NCBI GenBank assembly: GCA_003566715.1
Contig: PXCF01000093.1
Span: 1 to 51,457, forward strand
Source: Cryomorphaceae bacterium
Lineage (GTDB): Bacteria > Bacteroidota > Bacteroidia > Flavobacteriales > Schleiferiaceae
Direction: 5' to 3'
DNA length: 51,457 nt
The notes beneath the pieces are model-generated. The model was not told the origin of the DNA. It saw nothing but the letters and a program-made list of their open reading frames with translations, and ran no database searches. Below, piece by piece: positions 1 to 9,433 of the stretch. The first letter of the stretch is position 1; each line of letters opens with the position of its first letter. The position numbers and the translations under genes were made by a program.

Positions 1-2246
1 ATATACAGATGCGCAGCAATGTCACTGAGCTTGGGATGATTGAGGTACGACCCGGCGAAGAGGATCCGGCATACGCGATCATGCGACAGGCGATTGCCCG
101 CAGTAAATACCACCGCTTGCTGGTAGATGCCTACACGTGTAAGGTATACACCCGTGGATCGGGAAAAATTACCGAAGCGCCCAAGTTTTTTGTGAAATTA
201 CTCGAGCGCGACGATATCTATCTCAACCGTACATTCACCACCGAAAGCATCAGTGAGCTGCATTTTCAACAGCCCGATTCGGTGGCTGAGAAGGTCATTG
301 CCATGCGCACGGTGGCGACGGAGACGCCTTCGCCCAACGCATACATCAATGCCAGTTTTTACTTCCCCAAGGTTGCCGGGGCAATTTCGCCTCTGGCGCC
401 CAATGCTTTTTTTTACTATCGCTTCGGTTATCGCGGATCGTTTGAGGAAAATGGACGAACCATTTTTAAGATCAGCGTTACGCCCAAAACCAAAGGGATG
501 GATACCTATTCGGGAACCATTTACATATGCGATGGCGACTTTGCCATTCACAGTTTGGATTTGAGTACGTATATCACCGGATTTAATGTGCGTATCAAAC
601 AGTTGCACCAAGCGGTAGACAAAGACATTTGGATGCCTGTCAACCACCGCATCGATTTCTCGGGAAAAATTATGGGTATTGTTGGGGCGTACTCGTACAT
701 CGCCAATGTGGACGAGTATGACATCACGATTAATCCATCCATTGGTGTTATCGAAGTAGCCATTGATGAAGAAGAAACGGGAGCTTCTGTTCACAGTACA
801 AGAGATACGGTAGTGACGGTCAACAGCAAAAAAGACCTCAAGCGCGAACTCAAACGCATCGAAAAGGAGCAACGCAAACAAAAAGAAGAGCCCGAAGTAG
901 TCACCCATCGCTATCGCAAGGTGGATTCACTGGCCACCAAGTGGACCGAAGAGCAGTGGTTGAGTAAGCGTCCCATTCCTCTGTCGGACGATGAGCAGCG
1001 GGGCTACGATATTGGCGACAGTTTGGCAGAGGTCAAAGGCCTTAACGAAGACACCACGGAGTATGTCAAGCGCTTTGAATGGTTCGATCCCTTACTTGGC
1101 GCTAATTACAAGTTGGGAAAATATAAAAGTCTTCGCTGGCATTCACCCCTTACTTTATTGGGCTACAATACCGTTGAAGGGTACTTTGTTCAGGGGAGAA
1201 TGACCTATAAGGGTTGGCTAAGGAAGAAGTATCAATTCAATGCAGGTGGACAAGTGCGGTACGGACTTTCTGATAATACCACATTTGCAAAAGGTTGGAT
1301 GGAATTTGAGCGTAACAATGAAGGTCACAAGCGCAAATGGTCGTTGAATGGTGGGCATTTCGTGGAGCAGTTCGACGAAAACCAGCCCATTTCTGATTTT
1401 GTCAATACGCTACACACGCTTTTGCTCGGCCAAAATTTTCAAAAGCTCTATGCGCGTACGTATGTCGGATTGGCATTTGAAAACGATTGGAATAAAAAAA
1501 CCGAGCTTCGAGTGATGGCCGATGCCAATCGACGGATGCTATTAGAAAACACCTCCGATGAGCGTTGGCTTTTTACAAATAGAGAGCTATTGCCTAATAA
1601 CCCGGTAGAAAATCTCGTAGCCCACAACGCCTACAGGTTGGGCGTAGACATGACCTTTCGTCCAAAGTTGACCTACCGTTCCTATAATGGCTATAAAAAT
1701 CCCAATATCGGCCCGTATGTAGCCGAGTTTGGGGTGATGTTTCGTACCGGCATTTACGACGATGCCGCCGATGGATTTGCGCATTTACAGCTCAATTATG
1801 CCCAGGCCGTTTCCTTCGGCGTGAGTGGTGCCTTGGACTGGAACGTCGCGGCGGGAACTTTTTTCAACACCAATCCCATGTTTCAAGACGTCAAACATTT
1901 CTTAGCCAATCAGACGATCTTTGCTCCGATGAATACCCGGAAACAGTTTAGACTCATGCCGTATTACACGTATTTTACCCAAAGCGAATACGTCCAAGCC
2001 ATGACGCATTACGAGTTTCGTAAACTGTTGGTCACTCAGTTTTTTTATCCCCGTTTGATGGGGGTAAAGGAGCAGGTGTTTGTCAACGGTATGTACGATA
2101 TCGACGGACAGCATTACTTAGAAGCCGGTTATTCCCTCCAGAACATTTTTCGCGCCTTTCGAGTTGATATTGGGGTAACCATTTTACCCCATACCGGTAG
2201 GGTAGGCGCTATGATTGGAATGGGCGGATTTATACAGTTTGAATGA
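1..2246 (+). CDS. DUF5686 family outer-membrane protein, 5' end missing
   Basis: The frame is open from the window edge; the first visible Met is at base 9, but two in-frame codons precede it. The visible 745 residues match the DUF5686 family. An N-terminal stretch (about residues 14-30, with EDPAYAIMRQAI) corresponds to the linker that follows the carboxypeptidase-regulatory-like domain in full-length members, so that domain probably lies outside the window. A lysine/glutamate-rich region (about 265-300) separates the first part from a long beta-rich C-terminal half ending in aromatic-rich strands, as expected for an outer-membrane barrel. The family is common in Bacteroidota and has no settled function. 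The family call is by recognition; barrel topology is inference. Confidence 0.85.
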   Translation, partial: IQMRSNVTELGMIEVRPGEEDPAYAIMRQAIARSKYHRLLVDAYTCKVYTRGSGKITEAPKFFVKLLERDDIYLNRTFTTESISELHFQQPDSVAEKVIAMRTVATETPSPNAYINASFYFPKVAGAISPLAPNAFFYYRFGYRGSFEENGRTIFKISVTPKTKGMDTYSGTIYICDGDFAIHSLDLSTYITGFNVRIKQLHQAVDKDIWMPVNHRIDFSGKIMGIVGAYSYIANVDEYDITINPSIGVIEVAIDEEETGASVHSTRDTVVTVNSKKDLKRELKRIEKEQRKQKEEPEVVTHRYRKVDSLATKWTEEQWLSKRPIPLSDDEQRGYDIGDSLAEVKGLNEDTTEYVKRFEWFDPLLGANYKLGKYKSLRWHSPLTLLGYNTVEGYFVQGRMTYKGWLRKKYQFNAGGQVRYGLSDNTTFAKGWMEFERNNEGHKRKWSLNGGHFVEQFDENQPISDFVNTLHTLLLGQNFQKLYARTYVGLAFENDWNKKTELRVMADANRRMLLENTSDERWLFTNRELLPNNPVENLVAHNAYRLGVDMTFRPKLTYRSYNGYKNPNIGPYVAEFGVMFRTGIYDDAADGFAHLQLNYAQAVSFGVSGALDWNVAAGTFFNTNPMFQDVKHFLANQTIFAPMNTRKQFRLMPYYTYFTQSEYVQAMTHYEFRKLLVTQFFYPRLMGVKEQVFVNGMYDIDGQHYLEAGYSLQNIFRAFRVDIGVTILPHTGRVGAMIGMGGFIQFE

Positions 2247-2309
2247 TAGATTTTATTTATCATTGCATCATGGTAAGGCCAACATGTCGAATCTCATGGT
2301 AGAAATTCG

Positions 2310-2317
2310 TATTTTTG
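2310..2317 (+). promoter_or_regulatory. Probable -7 box of the thioredoxin/DUF6952 pair
   Basis: TATTTTTG fits the Bacteroidota -7 consensus TAnnTTTG and lies about 43 bases before the thioredoxin start. No TTG is seen at the usual -33 distance, so this is a partial match only. Confidence 0.4.
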
Positions 2318-2359
2318 CCAAGTAAATCAGAATTAAAGAATCATAAATCATAAATTGAA

Positions 2360-2671
2360 ATGAGAGAACTAAACGAAGACAATCTTGCAGACATTGTCAA
2401 AGAAAACAAGAAAGTATTGGTGCAATACGGCGCTACTTGGTGTGGCAATTGCCGAATGATCAAGCCAAAATTTAAGCGTTTGGCTGGTGAAACCGAAGGC
2501 GTGGTATTCGTTTACGCCGATGCCGAGAAATACCCCGATAGCAGAAAACTGGCCAACGTGAGCAATTTACCGACGTTTGCCTCATTCGTCGACGGAAAGT
2601 TAATCAACGAAGAAGCAGGAAGTAAAGGAGAACTATTAAAACGCATGATCGATGAGATTACCAATCATTAA
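2360..2671 (+). CDS. Thioredoxin family protein with WCGNC active site
   Basis: A 103-residue single-domain thioredoxin fold. The redox motif WCGNC is near residues 27-31, in the place of classical WCGPC, and the cis-proline segment NLPTF is near residues 73-77. It has no signal peptide, so it should act in the cytoplasm as a dithiol reductase or peroxidase partner. The downstream DUF6952 gene overlaps its end by 20 bases, suggesting translational coupling. In other flavobacteria this pair is often found next to a peroxiredoxin; none is visible here. The Asn in the CxxC loop suggests a redox potential different from standard TrxA (inference). Confidence 0.9.
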   Translation: MRELNEDNLADIVKENKKVLVQYGATWCGNCRMIKPKFKRLAGETEGVVFVYADAEKYPDSRKLANVSNLPTFASFVDGKLINEEAGSKGELLKRMIDEITNH

Positions 2672-2906
2672 GCATACCCTTGGTTTCATAAAGGAAAACG
2701 ACGAAGACTACATCCACGAAACCCTGGAAGTCCTCGAGCATTTCGCCGACGCTCGCGGCATTAAAGACGAGGAACTCGAAGTTATCGGTGAACTGGTCTC
2801 CAACCTCTATGGCGCCCTTGAGGTGAATCAAGAAATCAAAAACGGCACACCCGAGAAAGAAGCTCTGAATGCATTTATGAAGCGGGTTCAGGCGGCGATC
2901 GAATAG
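2652..2906 (+). CDS. DUF6952 family protein
   Basis: A small acidic 84-residue protein beginning MRLPIIKHTLGFI and continuing with ENDEDYI, which I recognise as DUF6952. It is predicted all-helical with no Cys and no membrane segment. It starts inside the thioredoxin gene, and its stop is followed about 95 bases later by a strong bidirectional terminator. The function is unknown; the fixed pairing with a thioredoxin suggests a partner role in redox homeostasis (inference from context). Confidence 0.85.
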   Translation: MRLPIIKHTLGFIKENDEDYIHETLEVLEHFADARGIKDEELEVIGELVSNLYGALEVNQEIKNGTPEKEALNAFMKRVQAAIE

Positions 2907-3000
2907 TCTGATATTCAAGTGTTTAGTCGTCGATTCGTTGAGGTGATTATGGAAATATTTTTCAACCTTTAAAGTTTATCGCACTGGCGCAGGTTTCAAT

Positions 3001-3031
3001 AAAAAAACCCCGAACATATCGGGGTTTTTTT
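3001..3031. terminator. Bidirectional rho-independent terminator
   Basis: A 13-bp perfect stem (3001-3013 with 3019-3031) has a 5-base loop. A GC core (CCCCGA/TCGGGG) is flanked by seven A on the left and seven T on the right, so it can end transcription from the thioredoxin/DUF6952 genes on the plus strand and from the small helical gene on the minus strand. Confidence 0.9.
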
Positions 3032-3049
3032 GATTCTAAGCGGGTGGTT

Positions 3050-3331
3050 TTACGACCAATTGGTCATTTTATCAAACCCTTCTTTAAAAGATTCTGAAGC
3101 CTCAGAAAAGGCCTTGCTGGCGTTTTCAAAAGTATCTTCAGAGGCGCTTTTCATCTCTGAGAATGTGTCTTCCAGTTTGTCCTTCCTCTTTTCCAAATCT
3201 GCAATGGCGGAGTCGTATTTATCGTGTGCATCTTGAGACGCCTTCTCGCGTTTCTCTTTCAGCTCATTTAACTTAGCCGATACCTCATCAATGGTTTTAG
3301 ACGCTTTTGCCTTCAATTCTTCCTTGTTCAT
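3050..3331 (-). CDS. Small charged helical protein (hypothetical)
   Basis: 93 residues, almost entirely Lys, Glu, Asp, Ser and Ala, with heptad-like spacing and no Cys, Pro or membrane segment. It is predicted to be one long amphipathic helix or coiled coil. This composition resembles stress-related YtxH/CsbD-like or apolipoprotein-like helical proteins, but I do not recognise a named family. It stands alone between the terminator at 3001-3031 and an exported peptidase. I infer a soluble cytoplasmic protein; function unknown. Confidence 0.7.
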   Translation of the reverse strand: MNKEELKAKASKTIDEVSAKLNELKEKREKASQDAHDKYDSAIADLEKRKDKLEDTFSEMKSASEDTFENASKAFSEASESFKEGFDKMTNWS

Positions 3332-3425
3332 TGTTATATATATTTTTAATGATTAAACTTGTGAGGAATATAAGGGTTACGTTTTATAATTTCCGTTAAT
3401 GAGTGTTAAATTTCGTCCATAATTA

Positions 3426-5849
3426 TTAATTCTTCAAAAATTTCCCCAACCACTCATCCTGCTCCCACAACATATGCATCACGCTTTCTCTCGCCGCGTA
3501 GCCATGACTTTCCAACGGTAGCATCACCAGGCGAACGGGGGCCCCCAGTCCTTTGAGGGCGTTGAAATAGCGCTCGCTTTGCATGGGGTAAGTGCCTGAA
3601 TTATTGTCGTCGGCCCCGTGGATGAGGAGCAAAGGTGTTTTCATTTTATCGGCATTGCTGAATGGCGACATGGTGTGGTAAATCTCCGGGGCTTCCCAAT
3701 AGTTGCGCTCTTCGGATTGAAAACCGAATGGCGTGAGGGAGCGGTTGTACGCTCCGCTGCGGGCAATGCCGGCGGCAAACAAGTCTGAATGGGTCAGGAG
3801 GTTCGCGGTCATAAAAGCGCCGTAACTGTGTCCGCCAACGGCTACGCGCTCGCGCTCGATATACCCTAGATGGTCAACCGCGTCAATGGCGGCTTTGGCA
3901 TTGCCGACCAATTGCTCGATAAAACTGTCGTTTGGCTCCTCGTCGCCTTCGCCGACTATTGGAAAGGCCGTATTGTCGAGCACCGCATAGCCGCGTCTCA
4001 CCCAGTAAATCGGTGATCCGTAGTGTGGATAGGTAAACTGATTGGAACTGGCAGTCACCTGACCGGCACTGGCGCGGTCTTTATACTCGCGTGGATAAGC
4101 CCACATAATCATGGGTAATTTCTCTCCGGAAGTGGTGTCGTAATCTTCCGGTAAATACAAGGTTGCCGATAGGGGTAGGCCGTCTGCTCTTTCGTAGTTC
4201 AAAACTTCCTTGTGCACATTACCCAAGGCGGCGAATGGATTTTCAAAATCGGTAACCTGCTTAATTTCGTGTGTTCGCAGGTTCTTTTTGATATAATTGG
4301 GATACATTTGAGCACTTTCGATGCGAATGAGTAGCCAATCGTCCTTATCTCTACTCACAAATCGCACGAAGGACTGTAGGGTATCGTCGCCCGAGGCTTG
4401 AAACACGCGAAAAGACTTCTGTTCGCTAGGATAAATGGCATCGATGAAGGGGTACTTGCCGTTTGGACGATAGCCATCGCCCATCAGCCAAAGCATGCCA
4501 TCTTTTAGGTCGAGCACATTGCGGTTGTATTCGTTCTTCACCGTGATAAATCGACCCGGATCGGCGTACCGGTCTTGGTAATTACGCTCGTTAAAAAGCA
4601 CGGGGTCGAGATCCGTATTCGCCGGATTGAACGTGAGCGTGCGCGCGGTGCGACTGTTCCACCAGTATTCATTGACAACGGCCACGGTATCGTTCCCCCA
4701 AGTAATACTGGAAAAACGCAACTTGGTGCGCAGCAATTCCTCTGAGTTTGTTGTAAAAGGGGCATTCCATTGAAATACCGCGTCTCTTTGCTCGACCTCC
4801 TTGCGTGCGTCTCCTTCATCCAGGGCCTCTACGTACACCAGCGTTGACGGACGGTCGTCGCGCCACTGAATGCTGCGCTTACCGGTGCGCACCGACATAA
4901 AGCCCTTGGGCAATTCCTCCGTCAGCGGCACACGTTCGATGATTTGCACCATCTCGCCTTTGGGGTCGAGAACGTAAAACGTGGTAGGAAACCGGCTGTA
5001 GGGTACGATGTAGGAGAACGGACGATTGATTTCGCTGATCATGATGTACTCGCCACCTGGAGCCGGAGACATGCTGCGGTACATGCCGGCCTTGCGCCAA
5101 AGCGTTTGCTTGCCTTTTAAATCTACCCGCCAAATCTCTGAAGTGGCCAAGGTTTCAAAATTTGCCTCGTCGGCCGGGCTCTTCAATAAATCCTGATAAG
5201 TTCTGTTTTGAGCTTTGGTGCCGGCCTCGTTGACCGATACGATGGGACCGGTGGGAATGCTGTTGTCGGTATCGATCAGTCCAGGACGTCCTTTTGGAAG
5301 TCGTCTGACCAAAAATCCACTGTCGTCGCTGTTCCAAACGTATGGTTGCCCCATATTCGCGTTGAGGTCGTCGTCGGTTACTTTTTGTGCCTTGGCTTTT
5401 TTGTAGTCCACCACCCAGAGTTCAACACCTTTGGAGGTGGTGTTGGTAAAGGCAATCATGTCCTGCTTTTTTGACCAAGAAATATGCGTGATTCGCGCGT
5501 TCTCCGGCAGATTTTTAATGCTGGTTTCGGTCATTTTTTCCGGGTCGTAAAGTGATATTTTGTGGTAAAATCTCGCCCGTGAAGAAATATTGGTCACCGG
5601 ATTGATACGTAGTCCGGCCAAGCGCATTTCCGTCTCGGCCAATTCCGCCAACCCCACGTAGTTACTACGATATAGCAAAATCGCTTTGGAGCCGTCGGTA
5701 TTCATGGAAATCTGCGGCGGTCGTTCCGCATCGGCCAATTTTAGAATGTCTTCATGGGGCTTTTGATAGGTTATATTGACCTGAGCATGAACGAAAAAAG
5801 GGAAAAGGAGGGAGAGAATTACTATACGCATGGTTGTTGTTTTTTTCAT
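3426..5849 (-). CDS. Exported S9D-type prolyl oligopeptidase (glutamyl endopeptidase-like)
   Basis: About 807 residues from the chosen start. The frame opens at 5867, but the Met at 5849 gives a cleaner signal peptide (KK, then a hydrophobic stretch ending FFVHAQ); 5831 is also possible. Residues about 30-520 form the beta-propeller cap. The C-terminal alpha/beta hydrolase domain carries the nucleophile in GGHSYGAF (Ser near residue 675), an Asp in HGADDNN and a His in ESHGYAARE. The segment around the nucleophile, with RSGAYNRSLTPFGF and MHMLWE, resembles plant chloroplast glutamyl endopeptidase (S9D) more than ordinary prolyl oligopeptidases. Likely role: secreted or periplasmic peptide degradation. 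It appears monocistronic. Confidence 0.9.
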   Translation of the reverse strand: MKKTTTMRIVILSLLFPFFVHAQVNITYQKPHEDILKLADAERPPQISMNTDGSKAILLYRSNYVGLAELAETEMRLAGLRINPVTNISSRARFYHKISLYDPEKMTETSIKNLPENARITHISWSKKQDMIAFTNTTSKGVELWVVDYKKAKAQKVTDDDLNANMGQPYVWNSDDSGFLVRRLPKGRPGLIDTDNSIPTGPIVSVNEAGTKAQNRTYQDLLKSPADEANFETLATSEIWRVDLKGKQTLWRKAGMYRSMSPAPGGEYIMISEINRPFSYIVPYSRFPTTFYVLDPKGEMVQIIERVPLTEELPKGFMSVRTGKRSIQWRDDRPSTLVYVEALDEGDARKEVEQRDAVFQWNAPFTTNSEELLRTKLRFSSITWGNDTVAVVNEYWWNSRTARTLTFNPANTDLDPVLFNERNYQDRYADPGRFITVKNEYNRNVLDLKDGMLWLMGDGYRPNGKYPFIDAIYPSEQKSFRVFQASGDDTLQSFVRFVSRDKDDWLLIRIESAQMYPNYIKKNLRTHEIKQVTDFENPFAALGNVHKEVLNYERADGLPLSATLYLPEDYDTTSGEKLPMIMWAYPREYKDRASAGQVTASSNQFTYPHYGSPIYWVRRGYAVLDNTAFPIVGEGDEEPNDSFIEQLVGNAKAAIDAVDHLGYIERERVAVGGHSYGAFMTANLLTHSDLFAAGIARSGAYNRSLTPFGFQSEERNYWEAPEIYHTMSPFSNADKMKTPLLLIHGADDNNSGTYPMQSERYFNALKGLGAPVRLVMLPLESHGYAARESVMHMLWEQDEWLGKFLKN

Positions 5850-5931
5850 TGCACAATATACAAGCATTTATTGTAGACGTGCAAGGGGTAGCTTTAGCGA
5901 TGTTGGGTGATGGTGAGCGGTGAGCTGAGGG

Positions 5932-5962
5932 TTGCCCATACAGTTATACTTCATTACCTTTG
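5932..5962 (+). promoter_or_regulatory. Bacteroidota-type promoter of purQ
   Basis: TTG at 5932-5934, 20 bases, then TACCTTTG at 5955-5962, an exact TAnnTTTG match. The purQ start is 24 bases downstream, giving a leader of about 19 bases. Two tandem GGTGAGC heptamers lie just upstream (5912-5925). Confidence 0.75.
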
Positions 5963-5986
5963 TAGCCATCATTTAATATCTATCAC

Positions 5987-6685
5987 ATGACAATTGGTGT
6001 TCTTGTTTTCCCCGGATCGAATTGCGATCGCGACATGATGTACGTTTTAGAAACCATCATGGGGCATAAAGTCGTTGAACTCTGGCATAAAGATTCCGAC
6101 CTCAAAGGTGTGGACATGGTCGTTTTGCCTGGTGGTTTTTCTTATGGTGACTACCTGCGCAGCGGTGCCATTGCCCGTTTTTCTCCGCTCATGAATGCGG
6201 TGATTGATTTCGCCAATAACGGCGGATACGTGCTTGGTGTGTGCAACGGTTTTCAAGTACTCTGCGAATCCGGATTGCTTCCCGGTGCGCTCTTACACAA
6301 TACATCACACCGATTTACCTGTAAAAATGTACACATCACGCCTGCCAATCACGCCAGTGCCATCAATGCCGATTTGAGCGACGAGGCGCTGTGTATTCCT
6401 ATTGCGCACGGGGAAGGACGTTACTATATTTCCGATGAAGACCTCAAAACCTTGGAAGACAACAACCAAGTTATATTTCGTTACAGTCAGCCCGACGGTA
6501 CCGTTGACGATTCGGCCAATCCCAACGGCTCCATCAATAATATCGCCGGTGTGTGCAACAGCAACCGCAACGTATTTGGTATGATGCCGCACCCCGAGCG
6601 TGCCGCCGACGAGAATTTGGGCAATACAGACGGTGCCAAGATTTTTGCCAGTCTGTTGGCCAACGTAAAGGCACTTGCCCAATAA
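5987..6685 (+). CDS. purQ: Phosphoribosylformylglycinamidine synthase subunit PurQ
   Basis: 232 residues, a class I glutamine amidotransferase. It begins with IGVLVFPGSNCDRD, has the nucleophile Cys86 in GVCNGFQ, and carries the His/Glu pair in MPHPERA near the C-terminus. It releases ammonia from glutamine for the PurL synthetase subunit, step four of purine synthesis, in the cytoplasm. A separate PurQ implies that a small PurL and PurS are encoded elsewhere, because no purL or purS is adjacent. The response regulator starts 21 bases after its stop and may be cotranscribed. Confidence 0.97.
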   Translation: MTIGVLVFPGSNCDRDMMYVLETIMGHKVVELWHKDSDLKGVDMVVLPGGFSYGDYLRSGAIARFSPLMNAVIDFANNGGYVLGVCNGFQVLCESGLLPGALLHNTSHRFTCKNVHITPANHASAINADLSDEALCIPIAHGEGRYYISDEDLKTLEDNNQVIFRYSQPDGTVDDSANPNGSINNIAGVCNSNRNVFGMMPHPERAADENLGNTDGAKIFASLLANVKALAQ

Positions 6686-6706
6686 TCCACGAAAAACAGC
6701 CCCAAC

Positions 6707-7864
6707 ATGTCGAGAATTCTTATTGCTGAGGACGAACAGGCCATTCGCAACGTACTGACCAATATTTTGGAAGAAGAAAACGCTTCTTTCGTTATCGACG
6801 TGGCAGAGGACGGCAAACAAGCCGTTGAAAAGCTCAAGGACAATCCCTACGATTTGCTGATTTGCGACATCAAAATGCCCGTAATGGACGGGGTGGAGGT
6901 GCTTGAGCGCGCCGTTTTGATGAGTCCTGATACTTCCGTGGTCATGATTACCGGTCATGGCGATGTGGAGTTGGCCGTAAAGTGTATGCAAATGGGCGCC
7001 TTTGATTTTATCAGCAAACCACCCGATTTGAATCGACTGTTGACCACCGTGAGAAATGCATTGGACAATAACTCACTCAAGGTAGAAAACAAGCGTTTGC
7101 GCAAGAAGGTGAGCAGACATTACACCATGATTGGTACGTCGCCCAAGCTTGAGCAAATTCGCCAAATGATAGATAAAATCGCCCCAACCGACGCCCGCGT
7201 AATGATTACCGGACCCAACGGAACGGGAAAAGAATTGGTGGCGCACGCTGTGCATACCCAAAGCGAACGAAGTAAGAAACCGTTTATTGAAGTGAACTGT
7301 GCGGCCATTCCTTCCGAACTGATCGAAAGTGAATTGTTTGGTCACAAAAAAGGGGCATTTACATCCGCGGTAAAAGACCGCAAAGGAAAATTTGAATTGG
7401 CAGATGGCGGCACCTTGTTCCTCGATGAGGTTGGCGATATGAGTTTATCGGCCCAGGCCAAAGTACTCCGCGCATTGCAAGAAGGCAAAATTACTCCGGT
7501 TGGTGGAGACAAATCCATCAACGTCAACGTACGCGTGATTGCCGCGACAAACAAAGACTTAAAGGCCGAAATTGCCGAAGGTAATTTCCGTGAAGACCTT
7601 TACCACCGTTTGGCCGTTATCCTTATTAAAGTCCCGGCGTTGGACGAGCGCAAAGACGATATTCCATTATTGGTGGAGCATTTCGTCCAGCAACTGTCGG
7701 CCCAAGATGGCATGGCAGCTAAGATTTTTACCGACGACGCCATCAAGCGTTTACAAGACCGCTCTTGGACTGGCAACATTCGCGAACTACGCAATGTGGT
7801 GGAGCGCCTGATGATTCTTGGCGCCAATGAAGTTACCGCGGAAGACGTAGATAAGTACGTGTAG
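6707..7864 (+). CDS. Sigma-54-type response regulator (REC + AAA+) without HTH domain
   Basis: 385 residues. The receiver domain (about 1-120) has EDEQ and the phospho-acceptor Asp in ICDIKMP. The AAA+ domain (about 135-370) has Walker A GPNGTGKE, Walker B GGTLFLDEVGDM and the sensor/arginine region NFREDLYHRLAV. The loop that contacts sigma-54 reads GAFTSA (residues 216-221) rather than GAFTGA. The protein ends soon after the R-E-L-R-N-V-V-E segment, so the C-terminal Fis-type helix-turn-helix of NtrC/AtoC is absent. It may activate RpoN without specific DNA contact or have a changed role. No histidine kinase is adjacent. Confidence 0.9.
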   Translation: MSRILIAEDEQAIRNVLTNILEEENASFVIDVAEDGKQAVEKLKDNPYDLLICDIKMPVMDGVEVLERAVLMSPDTSVVMITGHGDVELAVKCMQMGAFDFISKPPDLNRLLTTVRNALDNNSLKVENKRLRKKVSRHYTMIGTSPKLEQIRQMIDKIAPTDARVMITGPNGTGKELVAHAVHTQSERSKKPFIEVNCAAIPSELIESELFGHKKGAFTSAVKDRKGKFELADGGTLFLDEVGDMSLSAQAKVLRALQEGKITPVGGDKSINVNVRVIAATNKDLKAEIAEGNFREDLYHRLAVILIKVPALDERKDDIPLLVEHFVQQLSAQDGMAAKIFTDDAIKRLQDRSWTGNIRELRNVVERLMILGANEVTAEDVDKYV

Positions 7865-7955
7865 GTGGTTTTGAAAACAGATGTTTAGAAGTGGCTTTTT
7901 TGGTCACTACAAAGCAATTAAACAAGGCTAAAGCCCTTAGCTCACCCATCACTGC

Positions 7956-9266
7956 TTATAAAAGCTCTCCGTACAAATCGTAATCTTCTGCCTTGGTAAT
8001 TTTTACATTCACAAAAGAGCCGGGGCTGAGGTAATTGTCTTGTGCATCAATCAGTACTTCATTGTCCACATCGGGGGAGTCAAACTCTGTACGTGCCACG
8101 TAGTGTGGTCCTTCTTTGCGGTCGATGAGAACGCGGTAGGTGTTGCCTACCATGGCTTGGTTTAATTCACGAGAAATGTCTTGCTGTGCAGCCATGATTT
8201 GTGCCACACGGTCTTCTTTAACCTCGGCGGGTACGTCGTCTTCATATTGGAAGGCGTGGGTGTTTTCTTCGTGTGAGTACGTGAAACAGCCCAAGCGGTT
8301 GAACTTACTGTCCTTTACCCATTGCAACATGGTTTGGAAGTCTTCCTCAGACTCTCCGGGAAAACCGGCAATGAGGGTGGTGCGAATGACAATTCCCGGG
8401 ACCTTCTCGCGCATCATGTCGAGCAGTCGGTTGGTTTTTTCCATCGTTGTACCTCGTCGCATGCGCTTGAGAACCGAATCGGCGATGTGCTGTAGCGGTA
8501 TGTCTATGTAGTTACACACTTTGGGTTCTTCGCGAATCACGTCCAATACATCTTCAGGGAAGCCGGTAGGGAAGAGGTAGTGCAAACGAATCCACTCGAT
8601 GCCTTCCACTTTAACCAAGGCGCGAAGGAGCTTGGCCAACTCGCGTTTTTTGTACAAATCAAGTCCGTAGTAGGTAAGGTCTTGAGCAATGAGAATAAGT
8701 TCTTTTACGCCTTTAGCAGCCAGTTTTTCAGACTCGGTCACCAAGTCTTCAATGGGTTTTGACTTGTGTCCGCCGCGCATCAAGGGGATGGCACAAAACG
8801 CACAGGGACGATCACAGCCCTCCGCAATTTTTAAATAGGCGTAGTGGCGCGGGGTGGTAAGTAAGCGCTCGCCAACCAATTCATGCTTGTAGTCGGCACC
8901 GAGAGCTTTGAGCAGTAGAGGCAAATCTCTGGTACCAAAGTATTGATCCACTTCAGGTATCTCCGCTTGGAGGTCGGGTTTGTAGCGCTCCGATAGGCAA
9001 CCGGTGACGAATAATTCGTCGATGTTGCCGCTGGACTTCTGCTGGGCAAAGTGTAGGATGGTGTTGATGGATTCTTCCTTGGCATTATCGATGAAGCCGC
9101 AGGTGTTGACCACAATGACGTTGGCTTCGCCGTCTTTGCCTTCGTTGATGACTTCCTTGCCGGAGGCCTTTAGTTGACCGCTCAGAACCTCGCTGTCGTA
9201 AACATTCTTACTACAGCCAAGGGTTACAACATTGATCACATTTTTTTTGGTCGACTTGGTACGCAT
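7956..9266 (-). CDS. rimO: Ribosomal protein S12 methylthiotransferase RimO
   Basis: 436 residues, the usual RimO length. The N-terminal MTTase domain holds the auxiliary-cluster cysteines Cys18, Cys56 and Cys90. The radical-SAM core has CDRPCAFC (Cys151, Cys155, Cys158), and a TRAM domain occupies the last 70 residues. It uses S-adenosylmethionine to methylthiolate the conserved aspartate of ribosomal protein S12. It lies downstream of ftsY on the same strand, but a 167-base gap with a degenerate repeat separates them, so it may have its own promoter. Confidence 0.96.
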   Translation of the reverse strand: MRTKSTKKNVINVVTLGCSKNVYDSEVLSGQLKASGKEVINEGKDGEANVIVVNTCGFIDNAKEESINTILHFAQQKSSGNIDELFVTGCLSERYKPDLQAEIPEVDQYFGTRDLPLLLKALGADYKHELVGERLLTTPRHYAYLKIAEGCDRPCAFCAIPLMRGGHKSKPIEDLVTESEKLAAKGVKELILIAQDLTYYGLDLYKKRELAKLLRALVKVEGIEWIRLHYLFPTGFPEDVLDVIREEPKVCNYIDIPLQHIADSVLKRMRRGTTMEKTNRLLDMMREKVPGIVIRTTLIAGFPGESEEDFQTMLQWVKDSKFNRLGCFTYSHEENTHAFQYEDDVPAEVKEDRVAQIMAAQQDISRELNQAMVGNTYRVLIDRKEGPHYVARTEFDSPDVDNEVLIDAQDNYLSPGSFVNVKITKAEDYDLYGELL

Positions 9267-9302
9267 GATATTTAAATTAGTGTTTGTCCAAATAGTGTCA
9301 GT

Positions 9303-9359
9303 GGCTGCTCTAGAAAGTTCAAGAGCAAGGCTTGCGACCCCGATAGCTACCGTGGGAAA
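9303..9359 (+). repeat. Dispersed intergenic repeat, copy A
   Basis: A stretch of about 50 bases starting CTAGAAAGTT, containing GGCTTGCGA and ending in the near-palindrome CCCCGATAGCTACCGTGGG. It matches the reverse complement of 17326-17370 at roughly four of five positions by hand alignment. It sits between ftsY and rimO. Confidence 0.6.
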
Positions 9360-9433
9360 TCAGGGATTTACAAAGGTAAATGACCGTATTTTCAATTGAG
9401 CATAACGAAGCTATTGGACTTTATAGACAAGAC

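Noticed and set aside
198-908. Minus-strand 236-codon frame opposite the DUF5686 gene
   Set aside because: Shadow of the plus-strand family; no signal, domain or promoter.
6305-6991. Minus-strand 228-codon frame opposite purQ
   Set aside because: Both covering genes on the plus strand have catalytic motifs; this frame shows none and biased composition.
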